Assembly: GCF_018139145.2 (NCBI RefSeq) | Contig: NC_059471.1 | Coordinates: forward strand, 217,453,494-217,517,493 | Source: Gymnogyps californianus | Lineage: Eukaryota > Chordata > Aves > Accipitriformes > Cathartidae | Direction: 5' to 3' | DNA length: 64,000 nt | In this document: positions 1 through 13,900 of the stretch, in pieces | Position numbering within the stretch: the stretch's first letter is position 1 | Layout: the number at the start of each line of letters is the position of its first letter | Notes under the pieces: generated by a model | What the model saw: the letters and a program-made list of their open reading frames with translations, nothing else | The model's database searches: none | What the model was told of the DNA's origin: nothing | Made by a program: the position numbers and the translations under genes

Positions 1-1276
1 TCCTCCTTGCTCATATTGCCAGTCAGTTACAATGGTGGGTCCCATGCAGAGAGATGAAGGAGCTAGGAGCAAGGAGATGAATTTTGTTCTGGCAGTGACC
101 TCCTTGAAATAAAACTGCATTGATTAAGGAGGACATATTTGCTGGCTGTACACACAATCTTTTTTTCTGGCTCTGTACGAACTCCGGCATTGCCGCCTCT
201 GTCCCACCAGCGCCCCTTTGTCCGTGATATCTCCTGCCCTGTTTGTCTGCCAAGGGCGTAATTTTCTCGAGCAGCTTCAGCTGATCGGAGTTTGCCCTGG
301 AAGAGAGCTCCCGCCTTCTTTCAGCACAAGTGATGCTTGTGTCTCCAGGCTGGATAACCTAACCCGCTGCTGTGCCACCTGAAAGCTCATCCTGATGAGT
401 TTTTTGGCCTGATTAGCCGCATGGCTACGCAATTCTCACAGCTAATGTAAGGGAGGAACTATCCCTTTGGGAATCCTTGCAGAATGAATCAGTTTAACCC
501 GCGATACAAGCTGCAATGCAACCAGCTCCTAAGCCAGAACGCCCATCCACCTGAGCTGCCTTTTCCCCTTGCACCATGCCAGCCTTGCCAAGGGGCTGGA
601 GCCAGGGACAGGCACGTAGGAACGGGGACTGCCTTTATTTGCAGTGGCACTTCATGTGATAAGTCTTGGGACCAGCCTTGCATCACCTCGCTTGTGGAGT
701 TTTTTGGGTAACAAGATTTTCCGGTTCTCTTTGCTGGTAGAGGTGTTGTGCTCAGCCAGGCACTGGTGTTTTTTAATCACCGTGTTAGTGAAACTTGATT
801 AGGGTTTTGACCTTGCGATGCTTTGACTGTTGGCCCCAGAGCTACAGGTTAGGAAACCATAAGGAGCAACCCTTATTGCTGCTCCGGTCCGTCACCTCTC
901 CGGGAGCCCAGCAAAGTGAGGGACCTGGCTCCTTTCCCACCACCTCTAGCCCCTGCCCTGCTGCAGGATGGATGTGCCATGTCGCGTTAACTTACTGGGA
1001 AACAGTCTTGGCAGTGGCAGCTGTTGGGGTGGAGAGGCTGGAAACCACGTTTTGCCCTGTATGATAGTCCCATCTCACAGCACAGTTCCTATCGCCTTGG
1101 GTTTAAGAATGACCAGGATTTCTAGGAATAGTCTGGGGGGATTTGGGTGCTTTTTCTAAGAGCAAGGTTGTCCAGAAGGTTGGTGGGAATTGCATAGTTC
1201 CATATATAGTAATACTTTTGTAGGTTCTAACAAGTTCCTCTTCTTTTCCTGCTGTTTCCTTCATTTTTCCACGTAG
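1..1276 (+). other. FBH1: FBH1 intron (left edge)
   Basis: This stretch precedes the first FBH1 exon visible in the window and ends in the acceptor whose AG is at 1275-1276. No coding exon, RNA gene or recognisable repeat was found. Open frames here are short and show no family signature. Confidence 0.7.
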
Positions 1277-4200
1277 AGTTTCAGATTTGGTCCTGAAATA
1301 GCTTATGTTGGAGCAACCATTCTGGATGTCTGCAAGAAGATCAGGAATAAGACATTAGTGGGTGGAAACCAAAAGGGTAAGTCGTGTCGGTGCATCTCTC
1401 GGCTCAGTCAGCTCTGTTCAGTGACTGGGAGTTACAGAGCTACTGCATAATAAACAAAGTGTCTCAGGATTAATCCTGATTTATGAAGATCTTTGGTTTT
1501 AGATACCTGCTTTCTGACTGCCCTGGCTAACTGGGAATTTCTTCGTGCAGGTGATGTGAGAGGCAGCACAGGAGGGAAGATAACGGTCTTATCACGAAGC
1601 AATTTTAACGTGTTTGAGGATGCTGTGCAACTTATTGGAAGAGAGAGACCGATTAAAATACACGTGATTGGGGTAAGGGGAAATTGCCAATGTGTCTTTC
1701 ACGTCCCAACTTCAAATCCCCAAGCCTCTTAGCGCTTGTAGCAGTGACACCTACGTGTGGCTTGAAATAGGTGTAGCTGATCTGCTGTCTGCAGCACCCA
1801 GGTTTAAAACTAATATTCAAGGAGAAAGCAGCAATCTGTTGTGGCTGGGGAAGAGTTATTTGGAGCAGCTGTTCTCAAATCTGTGCAGGCGAGGCTCCCG
1901 TTTTTAGGTTCATCTGTCCCTTTTTTTCATCGGGCTCAGATGAGACGGCAGCAGCTCCAGTCGGCTGGATGGGGCAGGGGCAGGCTGATATACGGCTGTA
2001 ACAAGTCGCTGCAAGTATTTGCCGGCAGTGGCACAGTGTTCCTGCATTAGGGAAATAAAAATCAGCTGTAATTGCAGGCTGAGTGTAAAAAGCAGTGAAA
2101 GGCAGTCGGCTGTGCCCTCTGAGAATAAACATTTTTCAAGCTCTCTTGAGAGACGAAGACAACGGTTGAAGCTGAAGGTGACCTTTGGGCTTGGAGATGC
2201 CCCAGAGGGCTGTGCTGTGCTCATTACTCATTTCCAGTCCTGTGATGGTCTTGGTCCCTGTCTCGATACACCCAGGAAAGCCAGGGAAATTGGTGCACCA
2301 GCCTTTTTGGTGAGGGAAATAGGGATTTTCAGCAACGCCGAATGTTAACTCCTTGAGGGAGCAACAGTTCTGAGGTTTGCACTGAATTTTTATCTGCAAA
2401 AAGCACCCGTGTATCTGAAGAAGGAGAGTGTGCGTGTGTGCGCGTCTGCAGAAATTCACGGGCTTGAATTGCAGGGAGGTTTTAATAAGGCTCCACATTT
2501 CAAAAGCCTCAGAGGAATCATTAGTCTTCAAACTCTGAATCATCAATACCTATGATTTAATTCGCGATCTTGTTCTGCACCCAGAAACATAGAACCACAG
2601 GAACAGTTGTCCTAGTGCTGAATGTGTTTGAGGAAGAGCCTGGTCTTTTGAATTTTAGGCTGATATTTTAATTTCTTTTTTGCACTGGGAAACTGCATAT
2701 TACAATGGAATGAATGTTTGAACTGTCTACCCAGTACCAAAATCCTTGTCTGCCTTTGCAGTTTGGAATAAATCTAAGTTCAGACTGACGCTTCTTTTGA
2801 TGGAACAAAACAAACTGAATTTGGAAACAAGGGGGAAAAATACTTTCTGAAAGTAAAAAATGGTCAAAGCAAAGCCTTTTGTTTCAATTCACATACAGTC
2901 AGTTTAGCAAGTTTATCTTCATTGTGGTGGCCCATCGCTTCAGGAAAGAGGATGCAGTTGTGCCTGGAGGTGGCTTTCCCGCAAAACAGCGTGGAGTCAA
3001 TAGGCCAGCAGCGTTTATGGCACAACAGACTTTTAAAGTTCGTTTTAACAAAGCAATATGCAGCTATTAAAAGCTAAAATGACCAAAACCGGAACCTTTT
3101 TTTTTGTTAGCAAAAGAGAAAACGTTATAGAAATCATTTTTTTCTTTGAAAAGCCTTTGAATATAAAATTCTGCCGTAGCTCTGTTATAATGCCAGTCAG
3201 ACAGCGTCCTGTTCTCTTCTTGCTGTCCATCTGTCCGTCCGCAGAGAGGGCTGGATCATTGCCTTTTCAGCTGCCTTTGCTTGCGCTACGGCTCCAGGGA
3301 TTTCAGGAAGCCAGCTCTGCATCTTCAGCATGTTTCCCTTATTCCCCCCCTCTTAACACCAATAACGACTGGGCCCTGCTAGCTTATCTAGAAACTCTAG
3401 ACAGCACCTTTACTCCTGTATATCAAGAGAAGTTATTGTTTGTTTTAGGGGCTTGCCCGTTTTGGCCTGAGCAGAATTCATGATATTTGGAAGCTCAGTC
3501 AACCCGCAGATGAACGGAAAAAATGTGAGTATGTCCTTACCCTTCTTTCTGTGTGTGATCCTCCCTACAGCGGCACGGATTTTTTAGGTTTCGCTGCGGT
3601 GATGGAAAGTAACACGCTTCTTGGTGTTTTATTTTATATTTCCTCATGAAGTTACCTGTTGAAAACTGATTTCTCAGTGGTAGCGTCATGGGCTGTGCTA
3701 TTTGGGCTGCTTGAGTGGCTGGTGTTAATACCAGAAATGCCAAAATTGTGGGGCCTGTGTCATGCAGCCCTCCCCAGCTTTCCGCTGCGATGCCTTATCT
3801 TGAGTGCAAGAGCCCAGTAAACTCATAGATTGGGATTTTTTTCCCTATGTTTTCTCATTTGACTTCATTTTTCATTTGTCTTGGGCTTTTCCTGTTTTGT
3901 TTTGTTTTGAAACCTGGTGTGTTGAATCCTCTATCACATGCTTTCTTTTCACTGGTGGATATCATTTAGGAAATAAGTCATTCATTTAAACCCTCTTGGC
4001 AGCAGTAGGCAAGTATTGTTATACATGAGGCACAGAGACAAACAAAGGACTTACCGAATTGCCACGAGTGATTGACTATGTGCGTGTTGTTCCTGGTTCT
4101 TTGGAAGGTGAGCTACCAGGAAAACTCCTTGCCATCTGGGTAAAAAGAGAGAATAATGCAGGTTGGAAGGGCCCTGGGGCTGTCTCTGCCCTGAGCTCCT

Positions 4201-7200
4201 GCTGCTCCGAAGTCCCATTAGAATCTTTTCAGACTGCTCAGAGTCTTTTCCCTTCGATTTCCAAATATCTCTGGGGAGGAAGGTTGTGCAGACTTTCTAG
4301 GACACATGCTCTAGAAATAAGTGAGCTCAGTGCAGGTTTGCCAGCTGCTCTCTCCTGAGCTCCTTAAAATTCCGTACCCTTCATAGTACGCCGGCGCTGT
4401 ATCTCAAAGTGATGCCGTTTTGTGAAACTGCCCGCTCTGATGAAAGCATCGAGCTTTGACGGTGTTTTGCATCAGTAAAGAGAAAATCCTGAGTGAAAAC
4501 CACCCATCACGGAGCGAGGAGTACATCCCAAGCCCCTGCATCCTACAGCGGCAGTCCATCCACTGCCCCACACTTCCCTTCCCTAATGCTTACTCTGAAG
4601 TTTGATTAGAATTAAAAAATGCCATTATATGCATCTGTCAAACAAACTCATGTCATCTGCTACTTTCTTTTCAGCAAACCTTGTTATAAATGACTCCTTT
4701 ATCAAAAAATGGGAAGAAACTAAGGGCTTCCTCGGTTTAAGGGAATACGCAATGTGCATCGATGACAAAGACCTGGAAATGAAGATTGCAATAGTGGAGA
4801 AATACAAAGAGCGGATCCCTGAGCTGGTGCAGAAGATTGAGAGCAGCCACGTGCCACAAGAAGCCACGGCAGGTAAAGCCAAGCTGTGTCTTTGACAGAG
4901 GAGCAAATTCAGGTCTTTTTTCAATCTAGCTTCAGTGCTGAATCCACCTCGTTCTGCAAAAAGGCTAAGTTTGGATCAAGTTGGTCTTTTAGTGAGAAAG
5001 GAAGTTGAACGGCAGCTTTTGGGGTACATCTAGGACTCCAGGAGGAGTTCACTGCGGTGAATCTGCCACCAAAGGATTGCTTAACGTGACTTTGCTAGAG
5101 GCAAATAAACCGTTGGACACAGTATTTCCTCAGTTGGAAAGCCCTAGGACTTTATCCTGCTTTTTGGGATTCCTGTTGGAGTTGCCCTGCAACTTGCTGA
5201 CTAAAATCTGGGGAGGGGACAAAGCAATCAAGTAAAAAATTCATCAAATAAAGAGCATTCCTGTTTGGGAGTCGGGGCTGGGGCTCAGGCTGCTGACAAC
5301 CAGGCATTTTCCTTGGCAGGGAAGTTGTCTTCAGCAGTCTAGATTCCTGATAGAGGTGCTTTGCTTCTGATTTATATTTGGGGAGAAGTGAAATGAATGC
5401 AGAATGAGATCGTTTCATTTGACTCGGCGCCTCGTGAAATTAAAAATACCATTATTGCTGCGACGGCTGATCTTTTTTCCTTCTTGTTCCCAACGTGTGC
5501 TGGTTACAGATTACCTAGTAGGTACCGTCCATCAAGCCAAAGGCCTAGAGTTTGATACGGTGCTGATTGCAGATGACTTTGTGAAAGTACCATGTCTCAA
5601 CGGCGATTACCAGAGAAGAACTAACTTCAGTATCGGTAAGGGAACGGCTGTGCGTGGTACACATCCTGATCCGAAAGTGGGAAAGCAAAGCGTGCTGCCG
5701 GTGCTTGTCCTGCAAAGCCCGTGCTTCTCGGCGTTGTCAAGTGCCGCTGGCTGTCCTAGTGATTATTGATCTTGTAGTTTCTTTCACAGCGAGATAGGGG
5801 CAGGGGGGTATTCCTGCAGTCGAGCTTGTAGCCATCTAGCAACAGAGAAGGACCAACTCCACGCTTGGGAAAGACGCTGCTTTGCTTAGGTGCCGCAGTT
5901 CATGCTTTGGAAGAGCCGGTCTCTTCCCAGTGAGCAGAGAGGAGCTTGCAGAGTGAATCTAGAGACTGAGAAACTCCTCCAGTGCCAAGTCTGTGCCCAG
6001 GAGGTGGGAAAACACGTAGCAGTGAGCTGCTTCTCCGGGCATGTAGAGTCCTGCCTTTGCCTGGAGGGAGAAACATGGAACGAGGCAGGAGCTATCGGTG
6101 GTGTCAGGAACGGCATAGCAAATGCAGGAGAGTGCTGCGCAGCTCTGCTGCTCTGCAAGTTCATGCTCTCCCAGAGAAGCACCGAGTGTCCTTCCAGAAA
6201 TACTAGCTGAAGCATTAGAAGAATAGCAGAGCTGTTCATTCTTGTTCTCTAAAGCTATTGATGATCCTTCCTCCAACCTAGGCATGTATCCTGAGGATGA
6301 ATGGAACCTGCTCTATGTAGCAGTGACACGAGCGAAGAAGTATTTGCTGATGTCGAAGTCCCTGGAACACCTTTTAGCATTGGCTGGGGTAAGTGAAATC
6401 TTGCCAAGGCAAGCAGATCCTCAAGTGGGGCACCCTAGGGCCCTCACACCTGCACTTCACGGCACGCTGCACCAAAGCAAGCCATCGTGGCGTGCGATCT
6501 GGCTGAGCAGCCCTGCCTGTGAACTGCAGCAGTTCTTCCGCTGATGTGTGAGCGCTCCAGAGGCAGAGCAGACGGCTGGGGAGGGCAAACTCCCAGGCAC
6601 GCCGCTGTCTCGTTAGGATTTGGAGTCTCGAGGTGGCTCTGCAAGCGATGATGTCTCGAGCAGGATGGGCTGCTGCCAATTTAAAACAGTGCCAAGAGAG
6701 TCAGCACCCGCTACCCATAAAATCTGCCCATCTTTGTTTATTATGTTTGGACGGAGGGTGTGTGGTAGAGGAGCATAAACGAGGATTATCGTAAGATTCA
6801 CCCTGATCCTAAGATTCATGCTGAGCATGGAGTATGGCCTGGCTTGTGCTGGCATAGACCAGAATAACTGAGGTCACATTTTTTCCTCGGTTCACGCTGC
6901 TCTGCACCGTGATTTCAATAGCAAGGCACAAGGTTGCAGCATTTTTTTTCCACAGTCTGTGCATTTGGGTGTTGTCTTCCACAGATCCTGACTTATCTCA
7001 GTGCAAGCATGTAGGTTCCCTTTTCTCAGTCTGCACGGGTTGCCAGCTCTTTCTTCACTTCCTTCCTCACAAGCTGCTGCTGGCTTCTGCTTGATTTTTG
7101 TTGTCACCAGGGGTTTGGGATTTTTTTGTTTTGTTTTATAAAAAAACATCATGTTGCAAGTCACTTCCCAGGAGGTTTTAAAAAAAATATGAAACAACCT

Positions 7201-8403
7201 GTTCCAGTATCTCAGCCCCCTCTGAGTGTTGTTGTTCCCCTTTTTTTTTCTTGTTTCTTAGGAGCATTTTCTTCGGGTGGAGCTGATGAGTGAGGCTGCG
7301 AAGGACGGGGCCGACGTCGCTTGTTCTGTGCCACTGTGTACAGAAACACTGCGGTCCAGCTCCGGGCTGGTTGTGAAGAAGCTCCCTTTGAGTCACGTAC
7401 GTCCCTTCCCTGGGCCTTTGAGATCCTGTTTCTGAATCGGGAGCCTTCACGAGCCGCTCCGGCCGCTTGCGGGCAGCTGTGCTCTGTGACTGTTCTGAGT
7501 TATCGCACCGGGGAGGGACAGCCTGAATGCCAAGCTTTAGTGGAAGTGAGCAGGGAACATCCCATAGCTGGATCTCACGCCCACAGCTCCCCGGCCCTTT
7601 ACTTCTGCTCGCAATCCCAGCTCATAACTCGGGGTGACTTCCCAACCGCATGATTCGGGGTGGTGTTGCAGCTCTCACAGATCCACTCAAGCCTTAACCT
7701 CTCTTCTGAGACTAATTGTGGTCTCAGGCAGGGCCGGTTTGGGGGTTTTGTTGTGTCAGATCCCATCTCTGACTCTTAGAGCCTCTGCCGAGGCCATCAA
7801 ACATCCGTCTGAGGTTGGCAGAGCACCCCTCGCCCCTGCCAGCCAGCTGGAAGTGACAATCTGATTTTTGGGTCCGGTTTTGGCCTCGGTCCCACCTTCT
7901 GGCTCCGAGGTTCATCCTTGCCCAGAAGGTGCGGCGAAGGCCACGTTTCCCTAGCGCTGGGATCTGCGAGCACTCAGTAAATCTGGTGGAGCTCCGTGTC
8001 CACAACAAGAGATGGCAGATGGCTCCGAGCCATCGGCAGGGGACACGAGCACTGAGACGGGCAAAGCCTCGTCCTTCGCCAGCAAAGACCTGCACAGGGA
8101 CGTTTTGGTTGTTGCAGCTATTACACAAGCTGTCCCATAAGGGATTTCCTTGCAAGGGAGGTGGCAGGAGATGCTTCGGGCACATCGTTGCTTTCTTCCC
8201 TGGATGTGAGGGGGTTGCATCCGAGGTTGGAAGCCTTCCTCCAGCCTTCCTCTTCTCTCAAATCTCCTCTCTTTCCCCCACAGAGCAATGGCAGCAGGAA
8301 TGCCGGTGGCTACCTTTGCCACGCTTGCACGCAGCAGCGCTTTGGCTCTCTGGCACCGCTCACCTTTTTCCCAGCGCTTCAGGAACAACCCATCCAGCTC
8401 TAA
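1277..8403 (+). CDS. FBH1: F-box DNA helicase 1, C-terminal eight exons (partial)
   Basis: FBH1 is a nuclear UvrD-family (SF1) 3'-5' helicase and SCF ubiquitin-ligase subunit that restrains RAD51 recombination at stalled forks. Coding exons are 1277-1376, 1551-1672, 3449-3524, 4675-4872, 5510-5635, 6282-6388, 7262-7396 and 8284-8403. All junctions are GT-AG and the phases join into 327 residues plus TAA. Exon 1 carries the [19 protein letters not shown] block. Exon 5 has helicase motif V ([14 protein letters not shown], about residue 170 of the visible part). Exon 6 has motif VI ([16 protein letters not shown]). The last two exons hold a C-x4-C and a C-x2-C pair, which could bind zinc. The 5' part with the F-box and ATPase motifs I-III is outside the window. 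The frame stops shortly after the YLCHAC block, about 20 residues earlier than I recall for the human protein. IL15RA lies tail-to-tail downstream. Confidence 0.94.
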
Positions 8404-8839
8404 CGAAGCCCTCCAGCTTCCCAGAGCCCTGGCTGCGGCCCAGAGCCGTCCTGGGTGCGGGACGAGGCCTGTTGTCACATCCCAGCTCCAAAATCAGGTG
8501 AATATTGGAGCAGGATTTCGGACAAACTCCAAGAAGAATCCTCCAGGCTCTCTGTGAGGAGGTGTGAGACCTTTTCTCCAGCCCTGCTTTGCCCTCCAAG
8601 AGCTGGTCAGCATGGCCTGCGCTGCATCGCTGCACAGAAGAATATGCACTGTATCGGACAGGATGGCTTTTTCTTTTTTGAGCATTACCCCCCCGTTACC
8701 TCTGTCACCAGGAAAACCCCTCCAGTGACCAAACTGCCAGGATATCCCTCCCTATTCCGTCATGCCATGCCTCAGTGAAATCCCTCCGGTCCACCGGAAG
8801 AAGACAAAATGCGATGCTGCAAAGTACCCAAAGAAACAC

Positions 8840-8845
8840 TTTATT
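8840..8845 (-). terminator. IL15RA: Possible IL15RA distal polyadenylation signal (AATAAA)
   Basis: AATAAA on the - strand, about 2.1 kb past the IL15RA stop and inside the likely FBH1 3' UTR. If used, the two convergent transcripts overlap. A weaker variant signal lies in the AT-rich stretch at 9985-10005, much nearer the stop, so this is not the only candidate. Confidence 0.3.
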
Positions 8846-9067
8846 CCTCGAAAATGGACTTTTCACTATCAGCTCTGGGAGGAAGTTGTTAACCTCTCCC
8901 AGCTGAATCAATTTTCCTTACTTGCAGCCGAGGGGTTTCCCCAGACACTGTTTCCCTTCTCCTTGCAGCGAACCATAAGGGAAGAAGAGAGGTAGCGTCT
9001 GAAGAACTGCTTTGGTTTGGTTTCATTCTAACTCAGAGACAAACTGGAGAGTGTTTTTAATCCTGAA

Positions 9068-9073
9068 ATTAAA
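9068..9073 (+). terminator. FBH1: Probable FBH1 polyadenylation signal (ATTAAA)
   Basis: This is an ATTAAA hexamer about 665 nt past the FBH1 stop. I saw no AATAAA on the + strand between the stop and this point. The assignment rests on position only. Confidence 0.4.
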
Positions 9074-10983
9074 TTTGTAACAAAGAAAAAAGCCTTAATG
9101 CTTTCTTTTTTCTCTTCCCTTCTGTTAAGAAGTTGTCTTGGGTTGCATTTACCAGCCATCACAGTAGCAGTGGTGCAAAGCAGCATGGTGCTCTTCTAAA
9201 TCAGGTGGTGGCTTACGCTCTCCATCTGAAGATGCCGTGGCTCATTGTACCAGAGCCTTTGTCACACAGAGATCAAAACCGAAACTGATTTTGGAAGAGA
9301 TCTGCTCTTGGACATGGGCCCAGAGCAGTGAGCCATGCCTGCTGGAGGAAGCTCCTGCATCCTGTTGATTTCCATGGTTAATCATTGAAGAGCTGCTTCT
9401 CCTTTTGCTTTCGAAGCACCGACTCCAGAAAGGCTTTCCCTCTTTCATTCACCTGAGCGCGGGCAGTTCACCCAAGGCTTGGACCTTGGATGTAACCGCA
9501 AAGCTCGGCACAGACGTTGGACCAGGCACCTCCAGTGATCCCTTCCAGCCTCCCCTATTTTCCGACCGTCCCGTGGTACGTTGGGGAGATGAAGTGCCAT
9601 TGCTGGAGGGTTTGGTCTGTCACGCATCCGAAGTGCTGCTTCTTCCAGCTCCGACGATCCAGAGCAGTGGCACAAACAGGAGGACAAGACGCAGCAGCGA
9701 GGAAAGGACGTGGAAATGAAGTTGTTAGATACCTACTGGTTTCCAACTGGCTCCTGAAAATCCTTTTGCCATCCAACTGAGCCCAATGAGCGATGGCAGC
9801 TGCCACCTGCCGTCACCCTTTGCCTCTTAGAGCACGGCACTACTGGTGGCCGGCGAGCCCTTGCTGCTGCGGAGATGGATTTCACCCTAACCCAGCTCCC
9901 GTCTGTCCCCGCTGTCCTCCCCACCATCACGGCTGCTGAGACCCAACCAGACAAAAAAATCAACTGCTGTGTGTGCATTATTTTATAGACAATATATATA
10001 TATTTATACATAAAATGGCATCAGTATAAAGGTGCGTGTTCTGTAGATAAGGGGCTAACAAATGGATAACAACTGATGATGGACAAAGGGAAAACATGCA
10101 AAGGAAAATATTTCCTGGGTCATGTTATTGCCTTCAGTCTTTGATAGTGTCCATAGCGAAATCGCTCCTGCTTGTGGTCTCCTGCGAGCGGCCGGAGCCA
10201 GCGGGCACCTGGGGTCGGTGCCGAAAGTGCCTCCGAAGGATCCTGAGCTGCGTACGAGGGCCGACTCCTGCAACCGCGGCGGGACGGCGCCGGCACCCTT
10301 CGCTGCGGTTGCGGGCTCACCGGCGAATGGCTGAAAGAGAGCAGGAAGGAGATGAGGACGCGGCGGAGGGATGCTCGGCCGGGTCCCTCTCTCTCCATCT
10401 TCCATGAGCAGTGCTGCTTTCTGGGGTTTGGGGCAATTTGGGGGCAAAGCAGGTCTAGGGAAGGGGCTGGTGTCCAGCTGGCCCAACTCTGGCCTTGCTC
10501 CTGGCCAGGGAACGGGTGCTACTTAGGGCAGAGCAGCCCAGCTTCACCCCCCGGCACCCAAACCCCATCCCCTGCACCCCAAACACCCTCCACTGGGGCA
10601 GGCAGCCCCCAGCCCGCTCCCTGCCGACCACCAGCACCCGCAGGACCGCCTCCTCCGAATTCTGGCTCCCGACACAGGACATCCACCACCTCAGCACCAC
10701 CCAGGGGTGCTCGGGGGGCTCACCCAGCCACCATTCAGCTGCACGATGGGACACCCGCGCACCTTTGGGTGCTGGAGCAGTCTCATCCATGGGAGTCACT
10801 TGTTCAGGCTGGGAAGAGCGGCTGCGTCTCCCTGGGGTGAGGATGCTCTGTGCGGAGGGCAGCTGGGGACCAGGACGTGCTCTGCCACGTGCCACCGCCG
10901 CTCAGGGAAGCGTCCGGCTTTCCATCCGAGCCCCGAGCATCCTCCGGGCTGGCAGGTGCACCGAGTTGCCCGGCGGTGGGTGC

Positions 10984-13900
10984 TCAGCCCGTGGGGAAGA
11001 CGCCAGGCGGCAACATCTCCTTGTTCTCAGCGGCGGGAGCCACCATGGGGATGGCCGTCACCGCCACCGCGTAGCTCTGCCCCGTGCGCCTGCGGAGGGG
11101 AGAACAGCGTCACCGGCACCCCAAGGCCTTTCCCCGGCTTTCAGGAAAGCGTAGAGGCCAAAGACAACTCATCACCAGGGTGGAAAGACCTCGCGGGGCT
11201 CGGCACACTTACATTTTCATCCTCCAGCAGCAGCAGGCCACGACGCCGGCGACCACCAGCACAGGGACCCCTGCGGGAGAGACGCGGCAGCCGATGAGCA
11301 TCTTCCAACGCGTGGCCAAGGGCTCAAACAAAACAGCTCCACAAAGAGCCGAAAACGCTTTGTGCACATTCACAAGGTGCCCTCCCCGCCCCGGGAAGAA
11401 ATTTGGGTGCTGCATCCTTCCTCCCTCGGAGGCATTGCCCTCGACCACGGCATAAACCTCCCACAGCCCCGAGGAGGGCTTTTAAGCTTAAAAATAAAGA
11501 AAATAAGCTTTTTGCCCAGCTTACCAATGGAAGAGGCCAGGGTCTGGACGGAAACTGGAAAAGAAGAGAGAAATGGAGATTTTTAGCTGCAAAACTAGGG
11601 AAGGTGGGGATGCTGGGGGGACCTTCGCTAAAAAGAGGTTTGGAGAAAAGGAAAAAAAAATGCATTGAAAAAGTAGAAGAGCCTTTGCTGGTTGAAACTA
11701 GCCCCGTTGGCACGTTATCTTCCCCAGGCAGATGGGCTGACCTGCGGCGTGGTCCGTGGGGGCGGTGGGCAGCGGGGTTATCCCCAGAGATGAGCCCGGG
11801 GCCATCCCCTCTTCCAGTGTGGATGTCTCCAGTAGTGGGGGCATCTCCGGTGACGGCCTGTCAGTCGCTGGTGGCACGGGTGACCGGCCGGCAGCTCCCG
11901 GCAGCCCGGGCGTTGTTGCTGTAGAGGAGCTGGAGGTTGGGCTGGCCTCAGTGGTTCCTGCTGGGAAAATAGTGTAAAACCTTTTAATTTCAACAATTAA
12001 AAGGCACGCTCCAGGCAGCGCCATTATTGCAGCGCTCAGCCTCGTGCCCGCTTCGGGCAGGTTGCGGCGAGGGCAATACAGCCCATCCAGCAGCTACAAA
12101 ATGGTGGAATTTCACGCAATTGAAATTAATTCGATCACGCCATTGAAATCTTTTGCTTTCCAAGCCACGGTGGTCGTGGTTTTGCCGTAGCCACGGTCAC
12201 GGCGGCCTCAAACCAAGCCCCGTGGGCTGCGTTTGCCCCTTCCTCACCCCTCTGGGTCGTCCTCTCGGTGCGCGGCGCGGTCGGGAGCTCAGGGCTGGGG
12301 GTTTGCGGAGGTAGGGCCGGGTCCCCTTCGGGAAGACACAACACGGAGACACCGTCAACGGCAGCGCCCACGCCACCCTGCATCCTCCTCCGTCACGCCG
12401 GTGATGGAGGTGTTCCCCCTTCCCGGTCCCCATCGCGTCCCGGCTGCCGAGCGAGGACTTACGGATGCATTGCAGCGTGGTGTGGGTCCAGTCGGGTTCG
12501 GTGGAACCCTCGCGGAGGATGCACTGGATGAGGCTGGAGGTACCGGCTTTGCGCTTGTAGCCCGGGTTGCAGGTGTAGCGTAGGCGGGCGTTGAGCAGCG
12601 TGTTGCCGCCCACGTCGATGTGCGCGTTGGCCACGTCCTTGGGGCGACTGCATCGCGCTGGCACTGGAGGGGAGGGCGGAAAACAAAAAAAGAAGAGAGA
12701 TGGAGATCACAACAGGGAGATTAGGCACCCTCTGACCCCGGCTCGCTGTGCTGAGTGGCACCCAAGGTGGTCAAATCCTGCCAGGGGGTGGGAACGGGGT
12801 ATCGGTGCTGCCCCGGGGCTGGGAGAACCTCATCCAGTCTGCAAAAAGATGGCGGTGAGATGGCTGCGCCTGTGCACGGGGGATGGAGAAGGGGAAAGCT
12901 CCGTTTCCAGCACGTTTGCGGTCACTTGTAGCGGCTCCTCCGGTCACCGAAGACTCTTCACGGAGTTTCATCCCCCTGCAGCGACCGTCCCGGGCCAGCA
13001 GCCCCGGCTGCGTCCCGCCACCAGCTGCTGCATTTTGGCTGCGCTCGCTGCCCCCTTTTTTCTCCGCTTATTTTGCAGTTGGGTGTGAAAAATTCCAGGT
13101 GCTGCCTGAGTCCTCCAGTCACTTCCCCGGGGTTTTTTCCCCACCGGAGGCTGCAGCCTGCGGCCCCGGAGGTGGCTGAAATCTGAACATCACGTGGCCG
13201 GGCAATGGGACGGTGATGGGCGATGAGGTGCGGCTTTTCTTACCCCAGAAGGGCTCGTGCTTCCCCTTTGGCCTTGATTTGAGGTCGGTTTCGCAAGAGG
13301 GTGTTACAATTTCACTTCTTTTCTCTGCTGCAATGGAGAAAGTGTCTTAGTTGCCCCGAGACTGTGCCTGCGCCTGGACCCCTGCCACAGCGTGGGAATG
13401 GCTCACCCATGACCCCGGCTGCTGCCAGCTCCTTTCCCCCGACGCGAGTCGCTGCGGAGAGGTGATGCTCCGGCGCCGGGATGGAGAGATGCACAGCGGG
13501 GATAAAGCAATATACAGCCAGGCTGGAGTGGTTCCCAGCTGGGATGGAGCAATGCACGGCCAGGATGTGATGTACGGACAGGATGGAGCGATGCATGGTG
13601 GAGCGATGCATGGCTGAGATGGAGCAATGCACAGCCGGGATGTGATGCGCAGCCAGGATGGAGCAATGCATGGCCGGGATGTCATGCACGGCCAGGATGG
13701 AGCAATGCACAGATGGGATGTCATGCATGGCCAGGATGGAGCAATGCACGGATGGGATGTCATGCACGGCCAGGATCGAGGGATGCACGACCAGGATGGT
13801 GCAATGCACGGCCGGGATGTCATGCACGGCCAGGATGGAGCAATGCACGGATGGGATGTCATGCACGGCCAGGATCGAGGGATGCACAACCAGGATGGAG

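Larger units (their letters stand above)
8404..10983. other. Convergent 3' UTR / intergenic region, FBH1 and IL15RA
   Basis: This 2.6-kb interval lies between the FBH1 stop and the IL15RA stop. It should hold both 3' UTRs. An AT-rich run (ATATATAT) lies near 9989-10003. No further coding exon is supported. The long frames at 10495-11154 on the + strand are GC-rich antisense shadows of the IL15RA end. Confidence 0.6.

Noticed and set aside
7929..8501. 190-codon + strand frame
   Set aside because: It overlaps the last FBH1 exon in a different frame, and the protein-like conservation is in the FBH1 frame.
10495..11154. 219-codon + strand frame
   Set aside because: It is antisense to the last IL15RA exon, GC-rich, and has no family motif.
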